The translations under genes were made by a program, and so were the position numbers. Positions 1 to 13,000 of a DNA stretch of 64,000 bases are shown here, in pieces; positions within the stretch are counted from its first letter, which is position 1, and each line of letters starts with the position of its first letter. The notes under the pieces are model-generated. The model was not told the DNA's origin. It did not search any database and saw only the letters and a list, made by a program, of their open reading frames with translations. The stretch is from Verpa conica (taxonomy: Eukaryota > Ascomycota > Pezizomycetes > Pezizales > Morchellaceae): the NCBI GenBank assembly GCA_033030425.1, contig JAUFSD010000006.1, positions 1,922,001 through 1,986,000 on the forward strand. Reading direction: 5' to 3'.

Positions 1-158
1 TGGTAATTACTTCCATAACTCAACATCTTGCCACTTTAGAACCAACTTCCGTACCCTCCCCAACTATTCCCACTGAGCACTCACAAGCGAAATATTGCAC
101 CCATAAGCTTGCACGCTCCTGATAATTTCGGATGCCTTGCCCTAAAGGTGTCAGTATG

Positions 159-1726
159 TCAAGAGACATCACGGTGCTCCAAAAGTACTCTGACTATATC
201 CTCATACCCAAATCTTTGTGCATCGTCCAATACTGTATCCCCATGAATATCGCAGATAGAGCCACAAGCACCATTCTCTACCAATAGCCTAACTGTTGCC
301 TCATGCCCTCCTCGAACTGCCAAAGCAAGTGGTGTCCTTGTCTTCCTTAATTCCAGAGCATCGATATCCGCTCCATAATCCAGAAGTAACCGGACAACTC
401 CAGTATGTCCCCCCGCAGCCGCTACGTGAAGCGATGTACGCCAGTCAGAGGCCCTCGCAGTAACATCAGCACCCTTCTCCAGCAAAATATTGACCACTCT
501 CTTATTTCCACTTTGTGAAGCGTAATGAAGAGCTGACATTCCGAGCTGGTCCACGGCGGTGATATCGGTACCCTTCTCAAGTAGGAAACTAGCCAATTCC
601 CCATCACATAATGGGTTTTTTTTCATCGCGGCGAGGTGAAGAGCCGTTCTGTACCCTGCTCCCCCCGCTTTCCGAGCGGTTCGGGCATTTATATCGGCAT
701 TGAATTCTAGTAGCAGTTCGATGATCCGGCAATCCCCTTGACATACAGCCCAGTGGAGCGGTGTACTTCCGCCATAGTCTATGGTAGAGATATCTGATCC
801 TGCTTCAATAAGCAACCTAACAACTGCTTCGTTCCTACTCTCCACGGCGTAGTGAAGTGGTGTCTCATTTTCTTGAGTTTTGGCCGAAACGTCAGCACCT
901 CTCTCAAGGAGTTTCATGACTAGAGATTCTCTGGGACCATGGCCGCGGGCCGCTTGGTGGAGTGGTGTGGCGCCTTTCCGGTCTCGAGCGTGAATGTTGG
1001 CGCCATACTCCAACAAAAGCCTAGATGAAGAACAGTGAGCATCTCCAGTCCTAAAACCATAGCTTACTTTTGGTTCGGATATTATACATACATCGATATC
1101 GACTCGCGCCCCCGGTATGCCGCCCTGTGAAGCGGTGTCTCCCCAAGCAATGTTGTTGTTTCGACATCCGACCCACTTTCCAACAATAGCTTGACTATTT
1201 GTTCATGGCCGACCTCCACCGCCGTATTGAGCGGAGTCGACCCTTCAGCACTCCGCGCAGTGATGTCAGCCCCTTTCTTCAACAGCATCTGGAGAATACG
1301 CTCATCAGAAACTGCCTTATGAAGCGGTGTTGACCCATTAATGGTCTGGGCGGCGACATCGGCCCCGCGCTCAAGCAAAAGCTCTACAAGCTTCACGTGA
1401 CCATTCCCCGCAGCCCAGTGCAACGTTGTACGCCCGCGAATATCAATCGTCTCATTGACATCGACTGCGACTAGTTTCTCCAGTACCAGTCTTACCAAAG
1501 CTTCGTTCTTGCGCTCCACTGCAGAACAAAGCCCGGTCTTGCCATCCTCCTTCGCAATTCTAGTCAGAAGATTGTCCTGATGGGATACGAGGTGTAGTGC
1601 CAGTAAGGCTGCTAGGCGCCGGTTTGCCCTAAGGAGAGAATTCAGGTCGTTCGCGTTCAAGTATTGACTAATTATGAGGATGAGCTCGTTGGGAAGCCGA
1701 AGAAGTGGAAATCCGATAAGTGACAT
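159..1726 (-). CDS. F-box and ankyrin-repeat protein
   Basis: Two exons, 1726-1092 and 1020-159, joined over a 71-nt intron (1021-1091) with donor GTATGT and acceptor CTAG. The join keeps phase and restores an ankyrin repeat (SMLLLEYGANI), giving 498 residues. The ATG at 1726-1724 opens an F-box-like segment (LLRLPNELILIISQYL, about residues 8-23, then a short helical tail to about 50). Ankyrin repeats fill the rest from about residue 90, with recurrent TPLH, LLLE-GAD and GRTTLHWAA units, roughly twelve in all. Proteins of this plan are usually taken as substrate adaptors of SCF ubiquitin ligases, with the ankyrin stack binding the target; the target here cannot be told. The gene is intact, and there is no neighbour within 5 kb upstream. 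Confidence is high for the gene, moderate for the ligase role. Confidence 0.9.
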
Positions 1727-4700
1727 GAGAGGTTATTATCTGATATTCTTTTCGTATAGATACGAGGAATTACCTTTGTGATGAATGTCGCCTACGGGGA
1801 AGGGATTCCTGCACTTTTTATCAGATATTAAGTCTTCGAGCCCGATCTGCCTTGAAGGAAAAACGGCCTCTGGATCGAGACCGATTCGTGTCCTGAGACA
1901 AACCAGCCAATGATCACGATATCGGATCTGGACAGATCTCCTAATGTCGCTATGTCAAACAAGCCTCGCAGCCTGCTGGCTCCAATCGAGTGCCAATTTG
2001 TGCCCCGATGCCCCGGGTAGCCATTTTTTAAAAAAAATCGAAACTGATATTTAGTTAGCAGGCAGATTAGCGGTGGATTCACAGTCATGAACCATTGCAA
2101 TCGAGTCTGCAGGGTATGCATGTGGGGGAACCAGAATGCTGGGCTAAACCCTAGAGCCTCCCTTTCTGCAGTCTGGGGTCTATGAAGTGTTGTAGGCTAT
2201 GTGTCTGCTCTAATTCCTCCCCGTCTTTCACCTCGTCTTCCTTCTTCCTGGTCTCTTATTTTATGCTACTTCACTTTTAATTCCTTGTTTTGCACTCCCC
2301 GGCTTTTCAGATGTCCAATATATGTTTATGCCCCCGGGATCTCTTTATAATCCCGGTACCAGGTGATTCAGCCACAGTATAGAGGATTAAGGGGTTATTC
2401 ACATATCAGGCAACGGTAATTCGGGGTCATCGCGCCAAGGCGTATTGATAACCCTAACCCTTTAAAAGACCTGTACCACAGCTCATCACTCGCTATGATT
2501 CCTACCTTATCAGAGCACGTTATTTGTTTGTTCTCTTATAATAGTTTATCAATAATATTAATTGTGATTAAAAGAACCATTGAAGTCTTCAAATTTCAAA
2601 AATGGACATCAAGGAGCCTTCTCGCTGTACGCGTTATATATTCTACCAAAAGAGTGTCCTAGAATCTACTATGCTCTATGCCCTATGCCAGGGGTCGGCC
2701 CAGTGCAGCCTCTGGCCTACCAAAAAACAAGAGACGTTACACTGACGAATGACTACAATCGATTAGCAGCCCTCCCTGCCAATCGTATCTGATTGACATT
2801 TGTGCACGGGGCTGGGCCCGTGCCCCATACATTCTGTATGGTTTTGTATGATATGCAGACCCAGTCCTGTGCATAAACGTCAGTCAGCTACGAGTAGTCC
2901 TCTAGATTGAAGGCCAAAATCTCTAAGTCGTCACCCAAGAATTAAGCTGACCTACCTTGAGGTTTGAGCCATATAACTACAGCCTTTATATTTCTTCCAA
3001 ATCACTACGAGAGGTTCTCTTATCTGCTCTACCGAAGGATGTAGATCCTCTACTCGCCAATCGGCAGGTATGCTCCACCAGAGACTCTCACCCCCAGTAA
3101 GGGCCCCTGTCCGGAACTAGTACTTGCAGCGGGTAGGTTTACCTGCATTGAGATTGTCGGTAATTTTGTTGTGTTGTGCACGGGAGTATAGGCTTGGCAG
3201 TAGTGCACATGTGGCGGCGCAAGACAGCTCGCAGATCGAACAGTTTCTCGTGGAGAATTTCTGTCATTCAATGACGTATAGGGCCAAATTCTAACAGAAT
3301 TTTTCATAGCGGGGCCGGGTTTGCAGCTGCAGGCAGGTGAAACAAATTTGGGTCAAGCCCAAAATTGTGTACTCGAGGCAGGTATAATGGAGCAAAAGAT
3401 GTAAGCCCAGACAGGGGGGGGTGCCCTAGGAAATGTAGGTGCACTCGTCAATTGGTGACAATAGCTCATAGCTACTGGAAAACTAGTGGTGCGGGAGATT
3501 CAAAACTAGATACTTTTGCCGATTCACCGTGACTGGTTGGTTCATGGGATAGACAATTAACATTCCAACAGTTGTTGATCACCAGAATGCACAGACATTG
3601 CCCTTGCATTCGCGTCTCGCACAAGCTCAAGATCAACAAACTTAATATCAGTTTAATCAGTGGTTTGTGCTATCTGGGCCTAGACTCTGCTCCAAAAGGT
3701 CAAAACCCCCGACAAAGTACATATATCCTCCAATTTGAGCCACCCCATAATCAGTTGACTAGCGCCCTCTAGAGCCACAAAAAAAAGCGTCCAGCACTTG
3801 AGACAGAGCAGACCTGAGAACAGGGTACCAAGTTGCCCAAGTGCTCCCCAAGACCGCCCGAGAAAATGTATGTTATGACTCTTCTTGCACCACTCGGAGA
3901 TGTATAAGGTTTCTGTTGTGGCTTGATGTATTACACTTGTCAAATATTAGCGACCCCCAGGATGGTCTGTTTCACAAGTGTAACATCTCCATGTGCATTG
4001 TTGTGCACACTTCCCATCATGCAAGCGTACTGTAGAAACTGCCATTTACATAGGACAGCCGAGCCACAAGAGACAAGGAAAACACTTGCCAGTAGGTAGG
4101 TAGGTGCGCTTCAGTAAACCTCTAGTATAATTTAATGCATGCGAAAGTCTTTATCGCTCGAGATCGATTCTCACCATTGATTCCTGAGGCTATGCTGTCT
4201 CTAGGGCTAGGGTTACTGTAAGTTGCTTGTGGAAATAATAATATAACTTTCCGTACTCAGAGCTCTCACCGAAAGCTACTTTTGTCTACTTGCATGGCCC
4301 GAAAAAGGGAAAGACTTATCCTTTGCAGCCATCGAGGCTGCTTCAACACATACATGTGTCCTTAAACAAAGCATTTAAACCTTGCTACAGCTCGTGGTGG
4401 TCTCAGCTGCAATATATTGCTCAAAGAAAGCCACAATTACCCCACCTGGTTGGCCTAATGTGGTGATAATGAGCTTTGTTCGCCTTTCGATAGGCTCCTT
4501 AACTATCCTAATTTAAAAGAATTTGTGTAAGGTCATGTTCCCACCAAGAACTCTCAGGGCAGATATATGGGTAGAGATTGGTGATGGGTAATGCAGGGCA
4601 CCACGGGTCTAGCACGGTAAGATGGGGGTTGAGCGCACCATCCTACTACATGTATGTTGAAAACGCACGTGCTGCTCAAAAACCCTAACTCTCACTCCGT

Positions 4701-6797
4701 TACTGCCCTTGGACTCTTATCTTCCATCGATCTCCACGTAACTCTAAAATATATCTGATAAACTTAAAAGAATTAGATCTAGATCAGGAGGCAGGTGCTA
4801 TTCTCTATGTCTAACCAGAGAATTTACGATTCCTCGAAAGACTACACGGAAAATCTCGAATATATCTCTAAAAGGGTAAACTCATAACCTCCACCATCCA
4901 CTCTTTTATCACCTCAATTAACCAGGTCATGTCATTTAAAAGCCTTCTTGCCACCTAGGAGGTATCCCCTAGGAAACAGAGTACCATAACTCACTTGTCA
5001 CCAAAGAATACTAGCCCTTGATATTTCTGCGGCATAAGTTCCCCCCTCCTGATCCCTCGCCCCCGATGAAACCGACTATGATCTGTCTAACGAGATTCAT
5101 TCCCGAACCGCCCGATGCCCCCTTCGAACAAAAAAACAGCAAGCAAGACATTTTTAACTGCAATATAGATGTAGATTCTGGCTTGGTATTATAATATAAC
5201 TACATACGTATGATAGATAAACTACTATCGAAACCAATGAGCTAGAAGAATCATAGGAGAAAAAACTTGACCGGTTAGAATCAAGAGACCTACCGTAATT
5301 ATTATGAAATTCGAAATATCAGAAGGTTTTTTGGGGGGCTATAGGAGGTTTTGTGGGAAGTTTCAGGTCATAATACTCAAACGAACCATATTTATGGGTT
5401 TAAGAGGTTCAAATTTAGGGGATGGATAAGGTATTTCACGGCGAAACCGAGAAACCAGCCACATGATATCTACAAAGCTAAAGCCAAAGCTCAATACTAC
5501 AGCAACGAAGTGGGACTAATACCCGGAGAAACCTTCAAGGAAGCTAAGTGATCGGTTTCTAGGGTGATTGACTTAATTTGGTGAAACACTTTATCTAGCT
5601 CTTTAACTAAGCGCCCCGGAGGTGTGGGATATCTCGGTATAGGTGGGCTGGGAAAATAATAGTGTTCTTAGTTCCTCAAAGCGGTATAGAGTAGAGATTT
5701 AACACGGCCGGCCCAGACTGGTATACACAGTAGTAATTGCGATTTTATCCGGTCCGGGCCAGGCCAGTTAGTTCTTGGGCCGGACCTACCCAATTCAACC
5801 TCTTTTATAGAGCATTAAGTCACTTAGTTTACTTTTCTTTAGTAGAGGTTATAGATTTAGGGCTCGAATTCTATAAGTTATCCTAAATATAAGGGTGCTA
5901 GTAGTAGACTTCTAGACACCACTATAAACTCCACACCCCCCCAAGATTCTATATATATCTCTATATTGAGGTATCTTTAGATATAAAAATTTACATAGAA
6001 TCTATGAAAATTATTATTAAATTTCCTATCAAATATTCCTAAGGCTAGGATATTTTTATGACTAGATCGAAACAATAGCTAACTTCGATCCAATTTATTA
6101 AAAAGTCAGGTATAAACCAATGGGCTCGAGAGCGTGTAACCATATAGATCAGGCCTAAGAACCTTTTGCGGGAGAATTTTAGGATTTAGGAACGGCAGAC
6201 CGTACGATCAGACTTTCAGTTGCTACGATCTAGGTTATAAGTGTGATCCATCACATAATCTTAGGCTTGGGAAACATACACCCTATCATATTTTACCCAA
6301 ACTAATTATATCTGCGGATCCTACTAATTATGGGCTATCTATCAGATTTAGCGGGACCTCAATACGAAAGAATTTCCACTTTTAAATGTTTAGCAACCAC
6401 AAGAAGCAGTATAAAAAAATAGTAAGCATATAATTGTATAAGGCTAAGCATTATGCGTAGTACGTTGTAGAAATGTTAACCTTAATATTATCCTTGTAAT
6501 CTTTGGAAACCCATATATTGTGCAATGCTGTCTTCCACGTGTCATAAACGGAATACGACCTGTTTTACACTTCAAAAGCTCTTTGTCACACTTAATACTT
6601 TTCAGCATGCCATTATCTGCTATCTCTCCAACCTGCTATTTGCGTCGCAACTCAGGGCAACAGTTTGGAATATAGTTCAAATCAAACTTTCTTTGTCTGT
6701 CTACAGCTATATATCAACAGTAGTAAAGATACTTCGGAATGTAGATTTAAAATCTCAATAACATCACTAAATATAAACTAGAGATAGTCTAAAGAAA
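1727..6797. other. gene-poor AT-rich spacer, 5 kb
   Basis: I find no convincing gene. Open frames here are short, often lack ATG and show no family motif. A two-unit telomere-like motif (TAACCCTAACCCT) lies at 2449-2461. GC-rich tracts such as those near 5705-5790 (GGCCGGCCC, GGTCCGGGCC) stand inside otherwise AT-rich sequence and look like remains of repeats. I see no paired terminal repeats, LTRs or tRNA. Confidence 0.5.
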
Positions 6798-7247
6798 ATG
6801 GCGAACCCGATAACCGATCAAGATATGCCATTCCCTACGGAAAATCTTCAAAATCCCATAGATACCCTAACTCCCTCCAATAACATTACCACTCCGGCTT
6901 CTGAAGAGCAGTTGCAAGAGTCACCGCTACTCACTAGTACGCCCCAGAGATGGAGGAAGTCCCCTGGTATGGAGGAACTACGAAAACTCGCAGCACGTCT
7001 AGAGAAAAGGTTTGGTGAAGCAACAGCTCGTATAACTGCCGAAGCGCATGGGGGAGTAAGTTATGCACTCTAATTTGAATTTGGACTTGAGGTTCTATCA
7101 GGCATTACAAAGCTAACATTAGATTCTGCTTAGAGTGAACCTATTCTGAACTCTCCCGAGTTAAAGGCCCCCATATATACAAAGGAAAGCTTAGGTCCCC
7201 GCGCAAAATACCACACGTGGATGGAAGAAGTCGAAGACTGTGATTGA
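6798..7247 (+). CDS. small hypothetical protein, two exons
   Basis: I do not recognise this protein. The ATG at 6798 follows AAGAAA, a fair fungal start context. Exon 1 (6798-7055) ends at the canonical donor GTAAGT. A 78-nt intron (7056-7133) with GCTAACA before the acceptor TTAG leads in phase 0 to exon 2 (7134-7247), giving 123 residues. The first half is polar and Pro/Thr/Ser rich. Residues about 50-80 (RWRKSPGMEELRKLAARLEK) look like a basic amphipathic helix. The C-terminus is acidic (WMEEVEDCD). It converges on the Atg8-like gene, with a 422-nt gap. The canonical splice signals and open phase are the support. It could be a chance pair of frames or a relic of a longer gene. Confidence 0.45.
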
Positions 7248-7669
7248 TCAAGAGTCTCAGTATCTAATACGGGTTTAGAGATGATCAAATCCGTTTCGAT
7301 GGGCTTTCCTATATATTTTGTTTCTGAATATATGTGCTCGAGTATTTTGAGAGTAGATTTCATATACCTAATAAATCAATGGGGAAAAAAAACGAAAAAA
7401 CTAGAAAAGAATATTGCGAGTTTCATCAATCATCACTCGAACCCCAGGCCTATTGACATATAGTACTCCACATAGCCTTAGGCTAAATTGTTTCCAAACA
7501 ACCAATAGCCTCGGTGGCTAGTCCCCCGGGCTCCAAAGTAGAGAAGGCCATAGCATTAGAGCCGGACCCAAGTCCTTACTAGATGATATAATGTTTGAGG
7601 GCCACTATAGACGTCCATGTAGACCTAGCCTACCAGAGAAGTAGCAACCTTAATCACCCCTACCGGTAT
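7248..7669. other. convergent spacer
   Basis: This is the 3' meeting ground of the small unknown gene and the Atg8-like gene. It is AT-rich and has no feature I can name. Confidence 0.4.
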
Positions 7670-8176
7670 TTACCCAAACGTCTCCTCGCCCGCATAGCTA
7701 TCCTCCATATATATAGTCAGCCCATTGACCCATAAATACCAACCACAAACCCCAGAACTCTCTAGCCCTGATATAAAGAGATTACATACGTTACATAAAG
7801 AAACCCATCCTCATCTTTATGTTCCTGATAGATTGGACCCATCTCTGCCGAGGTCGGTATAAGTACCCCACCCACAAATATAAATAACGCCTGGGTTTTC
7901 GATAGCTGGATACGGCTCCGGATCAACCATAGAAGCTGCGCAACTGGTGCAAGGGGTGACATGAGGAATTTCGTCTTGGCTATGGAGGAGATGTTTGATC
8001 TCCCAGCCTTCTCGCAGATTACTGGAATGTGCCCAGGCCGAGCAACCAGCATTCGATCAACTGCATCTTGACGCTCCTGGAAGGTGTGCTTGTCCTTGAA
8101 GTTGCTGTAAATATCACGACATATATTAGCCCAAATACACATATGATTTCGATAATCGATAACGTTACCTAGACAT
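7670..8176 (-). CDS. divergent Atg8-family ubiquitin-like protein
   Basis: Three exons: 8176-8169 (8 nt), 8104-7790 and 7697-7670, joined over introns of 64 nt (donor GTAACG, acceptor TTTACAG) and 92 nt (donor GTATGT, acceptor GATAG). The product is 116 residues and aligns end to end with Atg8/LC3 as I know the family: MSSNFKDKHTF at the N-terminus, HIPVICEK, an FIFV core strand, IYQEHKDEDGFLYVTY, then AGEETFG. Atg8 is conjugated through its final Gly to phosphatidylethanolamine on autophagosome membranes. Here the stop codon follows directly after that Gly, so no tail is left for the Atg4 protease to remove. Many positions that are nearly fixed in fungal Atg8 differ (for example AVDRMLVARPG, LMSPLAPVAQLL), so this is more likely a diverged paralogue than the main ATG8. 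The first exon codes only for Met-Ser and two bases of the next codon. Confidence 0.85.
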
Positions 8177-10009
8177 GCGAATACCTAGCAAATAGAGCGC
8201 GTAGGCGTTGTTAAGAAGATTCCTACCTATTTTTTCGACTTCTGTAATTGAAGGGGGCGAGAGCAGTCCTAGAAGAAGAGAAGTAAAGAGGATCTGTAGA
8301 TAAAGGTAAAGTGACTCCTGAGCAGAGTCAATAAGAACGAGTCAATACCCGGAAATCCATACAGGTGAGTGCACGCTACTATGACTGCCTTACTTCCAAG
8401 GGTATGAGACACGAGGCTGTGACTACAAATATGCTAGAAATAGTATTAAAAGGAACCCATTCTACCAAGCACGGTGGGGGGCCTTGATTACTTGAGCCAA
8501 TGGTTCTCTTGCCCCTGAGCTCTGTCCCGGCCTCGCCACCCTTCTGAGCACTGTTGTTGTTTCTCGCCATTCCTACCAGAAGTCCTACTCTACACATAGT
8601 CCTCCACATTGTTATTACCACTACGGTCTATCACTTAACTACATACTCAAATACTCTAGCGAGATTACGCGTTCAGTGTACATGGTCTCTTCATTGGCTT
8701 CAAGTCACGTCACATACTCTCATCTACCCTGCGCCACCCAAGGCTTTGGCGCATGCGTGGCGCTTAACTCACTCATAGACGCCCTCAGTAGCCGTGGCAT
8801 AGAGGACTCTATCTGTATGCACGCGGCAGAATAACTCTAAACCAACCACCAATAACACACACTACAGTTACTGGTGGGGGTATTAATTGTTGACCCTAAC
8901 CCTTGAGCCTCATGCTCTGTCCATCACTCGCTCTTATCACCCCACCTGTACCACAATCATGAGATTAGTTAGGTCGCAGCAACTGAACCATCTGCATAGA
9001 AAGATGTTTCTACATATTCTCCGCATAGCCAGCCTTATATCAAATAAGACTAGGTGGGCCGGGCTGAAACGCGGTACACATACTTGGCTTTTGTGCAGTA
9101 CTCCTGCATCACTACACCACCTCCTACGATAAGCAGTAAGGCATGCATATATATGCGAGGAACTATGCGCAGGGAACTTCCTACGTAAAGCCTCCCCCAA
9201 GAGTAGCATAGTTGATTCCTAGAGTGCTCTAGCTAGTTCCCGCTCCTTCGGTCGACCCCTACTCGTGCTCCCGGCACTCATATATTGAACATGGATGAAG
9301 GGTTCCGGGGTTTTTGGATCGGAAGGGATATTCAGCTTCAACGATCAGGGAGGTAGGCTATCATCAAGAATTTTGTTACAAACACCGATCGAAAAAAATT
9401 ATATCTTGATTTCGATTCAAGTATGATTTGTTCTTATTCGACAGTCTAACTACCGACTTCTTAGACAAAAAAATTACCCGTAGCTCATACGTAGACTATG
9501 AGGACCCATATCCAATCCAATCCCAAGAAGAAAAAAATAAACAATATAACGAAGAAAATTATGGACAAAAGAGAACACCCTTTCCCGATCTTTCTCCCAA
9601 AAATACAAAGTAAAACGCCCCACCCTGTAGTGTATATTTATGTATACCAATCCCAATCTGTTCTGCGATGTCATAAAGCTGTATCTTGGGCATTCACTCC
9701 CCTGCTCCACTCCCCCTCCCCAACAGTCCCCGCCAACATATAAGTAGTAACCAAATTGTGTAAGCTGTGCTTCAGAAGAAAAAAAAAAATGAAACGCGAT
9801 CCTGCAACAAAATAAATGCGTGTCACGACCACAGAAATCAAAACCGAGAGAAAAAAAGATCCAGGAGAAAAAAAACGCTAAAAGAACAAAATCAAGGAGT
9901 AAAAAAGAAACCCACGCTATGCAATTTACAGATGAACAGACAAATAAACAAATCGTCAGAGCCAGGGGAAAAAAAAACCAAGGCCCAACTCAACTTCAAC
10001 CTACCATAA
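8177..10009. other. spacer between Atg8-like gene and large low-complexity gene
   Basis: No gene is supported. A telomere-like motif (ACCCTAACCC) lies near 8893-8902. The 9770-9990 stretch is A-rich, with many AAAAA runs on the + strand. It is the 3' flank of the large minus-strand gene, so these become T-rich tracts in the transcript sense. Confidence 0.4.
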
Positions 10010-13000
10010 TTAAAATAGTTCTGCCTCTCCACCCTGCACACTCTCATTCGCGCAAACCCTACACATGACAAATCCACAGCTATCCAAACAGACCCACATA
10101 TTCGGAAACGGCCCCCTCCTACAAAACCTGCACTTCCCCGCATCACCGCTCCCCTGCATCCCCTTCCGAGGCTTCAACCTGTGCTCTTGGATAATCAACT
10201 CCCCGTCTGCTCCATCGCCCGTACGTGCAATAGCGGTCTTCAGAAAGATGGTGCCAGGCATCCGTGCGATCTCGGAGCGCTCCTCATCGGTAAGGGCCAC
10301 TGCCTGGACATCGGTGGTGGCGGTGGTTGGAACTGCAGGGAGAGCTGGGGCTGGTGGTGGGTTGGATGGGTTGGAGGAAGACCGATTATGGCCCGATTTC
10401 CAACGAGAGAAGGATGATGTCGATGAAGGTAGGGTGGCACCTGAAGTGGCGCGAGGGCGAGTGGTTGGGGCGTTCTCAGAGCTATCTTCCTGGATTGTCT
10501 GAGGTACTTCGGCGGAGAGTGGATGAGCACCATACTTGATTGCTGATGAAGGGCGAGATATGATATCTGGGGTTATGTGTGAATTTGTACCCCTCTTGTT
10601 CACGTGAGAGTTGAGGCGGGTGAACGCATGTCGTAGGCTGACTGTTTTTGATCGTCGGGGTTCCGCCACGACCGGCGATATTGGCGATGGGACCGGGAAG
10701 AAGACAGGTATCGAGACGTCTGCATCAGAGGCTTCTGTGTTGAAAACAATCGGGCGCATCTGCATATCGTCTGGGATCCGCTTCGGCGAGAGGCCAGTGG
10801 TAAAGCTATATTCTGAAGGGGCGGTCGGAGATGCCGGAGCTGTCCTGAAAGATCGGGTATCAAACGGGGGTGGTGGGATGACAATCTCATGTAGGAGGGA
10901 ACTTGGCTTGCCCCGCGAAGGCCCGCCTGACGAAAACTTTTCTGGGTTGAAAGTAGATGCACACGGGCTATGTGGAGGTGGGAGAGTCATGTTTTCGTCA
11001 ACGTCTCCCAGATTATCCATGGGCAGGCCTGGTGACTTGGGACTATGCATGCTCCTGTTGGAGGCCATCGACATGGCTGAGAACGATGTGCCAGGGCGGT
11101 TGGCTGTGGACGGCCGGGCGACCGAGTTCAATCGTACTCGAGGGGTTAGTGACAATGGTGCTTTGGCCTTGTTCACCGCCGATGACCTTGAACTCATTGT
11201 ACTCATTCGAAGAAGCTTCGGCCCGGCTTCCGAGGGATGCAGGGCAGGCTTTGCCGACCCGGCCGATGGGATCGGGATCGGTGCAGGTCTCGGCGCCAGG
11301 AACGATGGGGTTTCTCGGCCAGTTGTTTCTTCCCGAATTGAGGCCACAAAACTTGGAGCCCGGCGAGTGGCCGGGCTCTCAGAACGTGAACGGGATACGG
11401 GCCGGGGGATTCTAGATGGAGATGTTGTGGAGAAATGCTTATTCACAGTGGGAGTTGGGGCTTCAACTTGCACGGAGGGGATCCCCGAATTCGGGCCCAC
11501 ACTACTATCATCCAGATATACAAAAACTTCTTGTGACCTGGCATCATCCTGAGCATCCTCAAAACTATGATAGTAGTCTAGGCTATCAGTTTTATCCGGA
11601 GAAGTCCTAGCAAACTGGTAATCACCATCAGGGGTGATGGGGCTCGCAGGAGACTCCGATCGCCTCTTCTCATCTTCGAAACTACGAAAAGAACTGCGGT
11701 TGCTGCGGATTCCAGTCGACTCGGTGCTAGTCGACGAGTCTTGGGTTGTTTCAGTAGTAGTAGTTGGGGAGTCTGCCGACCTGTAAGATGAGTGACCAGA
11801 TGCGGGTTCAGCTACGGAAGGCGGATAATCCTTTTGTGCGTACTGGTTCGGGCCCGAGATTGGGATTGTGCCGTACCCAAAATCTTCAGTCGGAGCCGCC
11901 ACCAACTGGCCCGGATGCACTGTGGTGGGGGGTGGCGGGGGGTGCGCAGTGCGCGGGGAGGATGGCACCGAAGCCGAAACCAGTTTCGGAGAATCCACCA
12001 GCTGGGCCTCGTGGATACTTGAGGCAACAGTGGCAGGGCTCAGAGGACTACTTGCCCGCCTATCACGACTGTGGAGCAGACCACGTATCTTTGTCGAAAA
12101 CATACGCGAAATGCTGTGAGGCGAAGAAGGCGCCTTTGGCACGCCCGAGGCCCCAGTGCTGATAGGGCGGGGGAGGTCATGGCGTGCACGGGAGTTTGCA
12201 TTGCTATCCGATGACCGCAGCTTCGGCATTGCAGGGTCGGAGAAGAATTGTTCTAGTTTAAGAGTAGGTATTACTAGTCCCGAGGAGAGTCCCTTCCCGG
12301 ACTGAGGTGTGACGGAAGAAGGAGAAGGTGGAGGCGGAAGAGGTGGAAGAAAGCGCTGAGCTGGCGTGTCTGTGGGTGATGCGAGAGGATCCGCTTCGAG
12401 GCCGCCTGCACACCACGGAAATTCAGCTAAAAGATTGACGTTGACGGCTGCTGCTGTCTTTGTCGATGATGAGGGTGATGAAGATGAGGCGTCGCAAAAG
12501 ATAGCTGTCAATTCCGACTGACTTTCGGAATGCTGATGAAGGTTGACAACCGAAGAGTCGGACAACGACGGGGGTGTGTTGAAGTCTTCGTCTACGGGAG
12601 AGACGTGGGTAGGGGAAGAGAGAGAGCAGTCGTGGTCTTCGGACAACGAAAAGGCTTCGGGGTCAAACAACACAGACGGAGTTGGTTTAGGGGATGTGAG
12701 GGACGATGAGGACGAAGAGTAGACGAACGTCGTTTCATGGCAGGGCAGAGGACTGGCAATTGCGTCTTCGGGGCTGAGTGGGGAGATCTTTCCTTTGCAG
12801 GCGAAGGTTAGGGGTGGGCCGAGTGAGGGTGCAGGAGCTACGGCCACAGCGGGGGAGTTTTCGACCTTGTGGATTGTGGGACGGTGGTCAGTGGGGTGGT
12901 TGTAAATGTGGTGGTGGTGGAATATGTGATGCTGGTTGTCGGACAAGGCTGCCACCTGGCCAGCTGTGAACGTGTCTGCGTGTTTGCAGGCGTGTTGCTG

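Noticed and set aside
7762..7790. Atg8-like protein ending in VISLYQG
   Set aside because: That end reads into an intron with a GTATGT donor; the next exon gives AGEETFG, the expected C-terminus.
10065..11552. Several + strand frames of 70-313 residues
   Set aside because: All lie antisense to the large gene and have no motif of their own.
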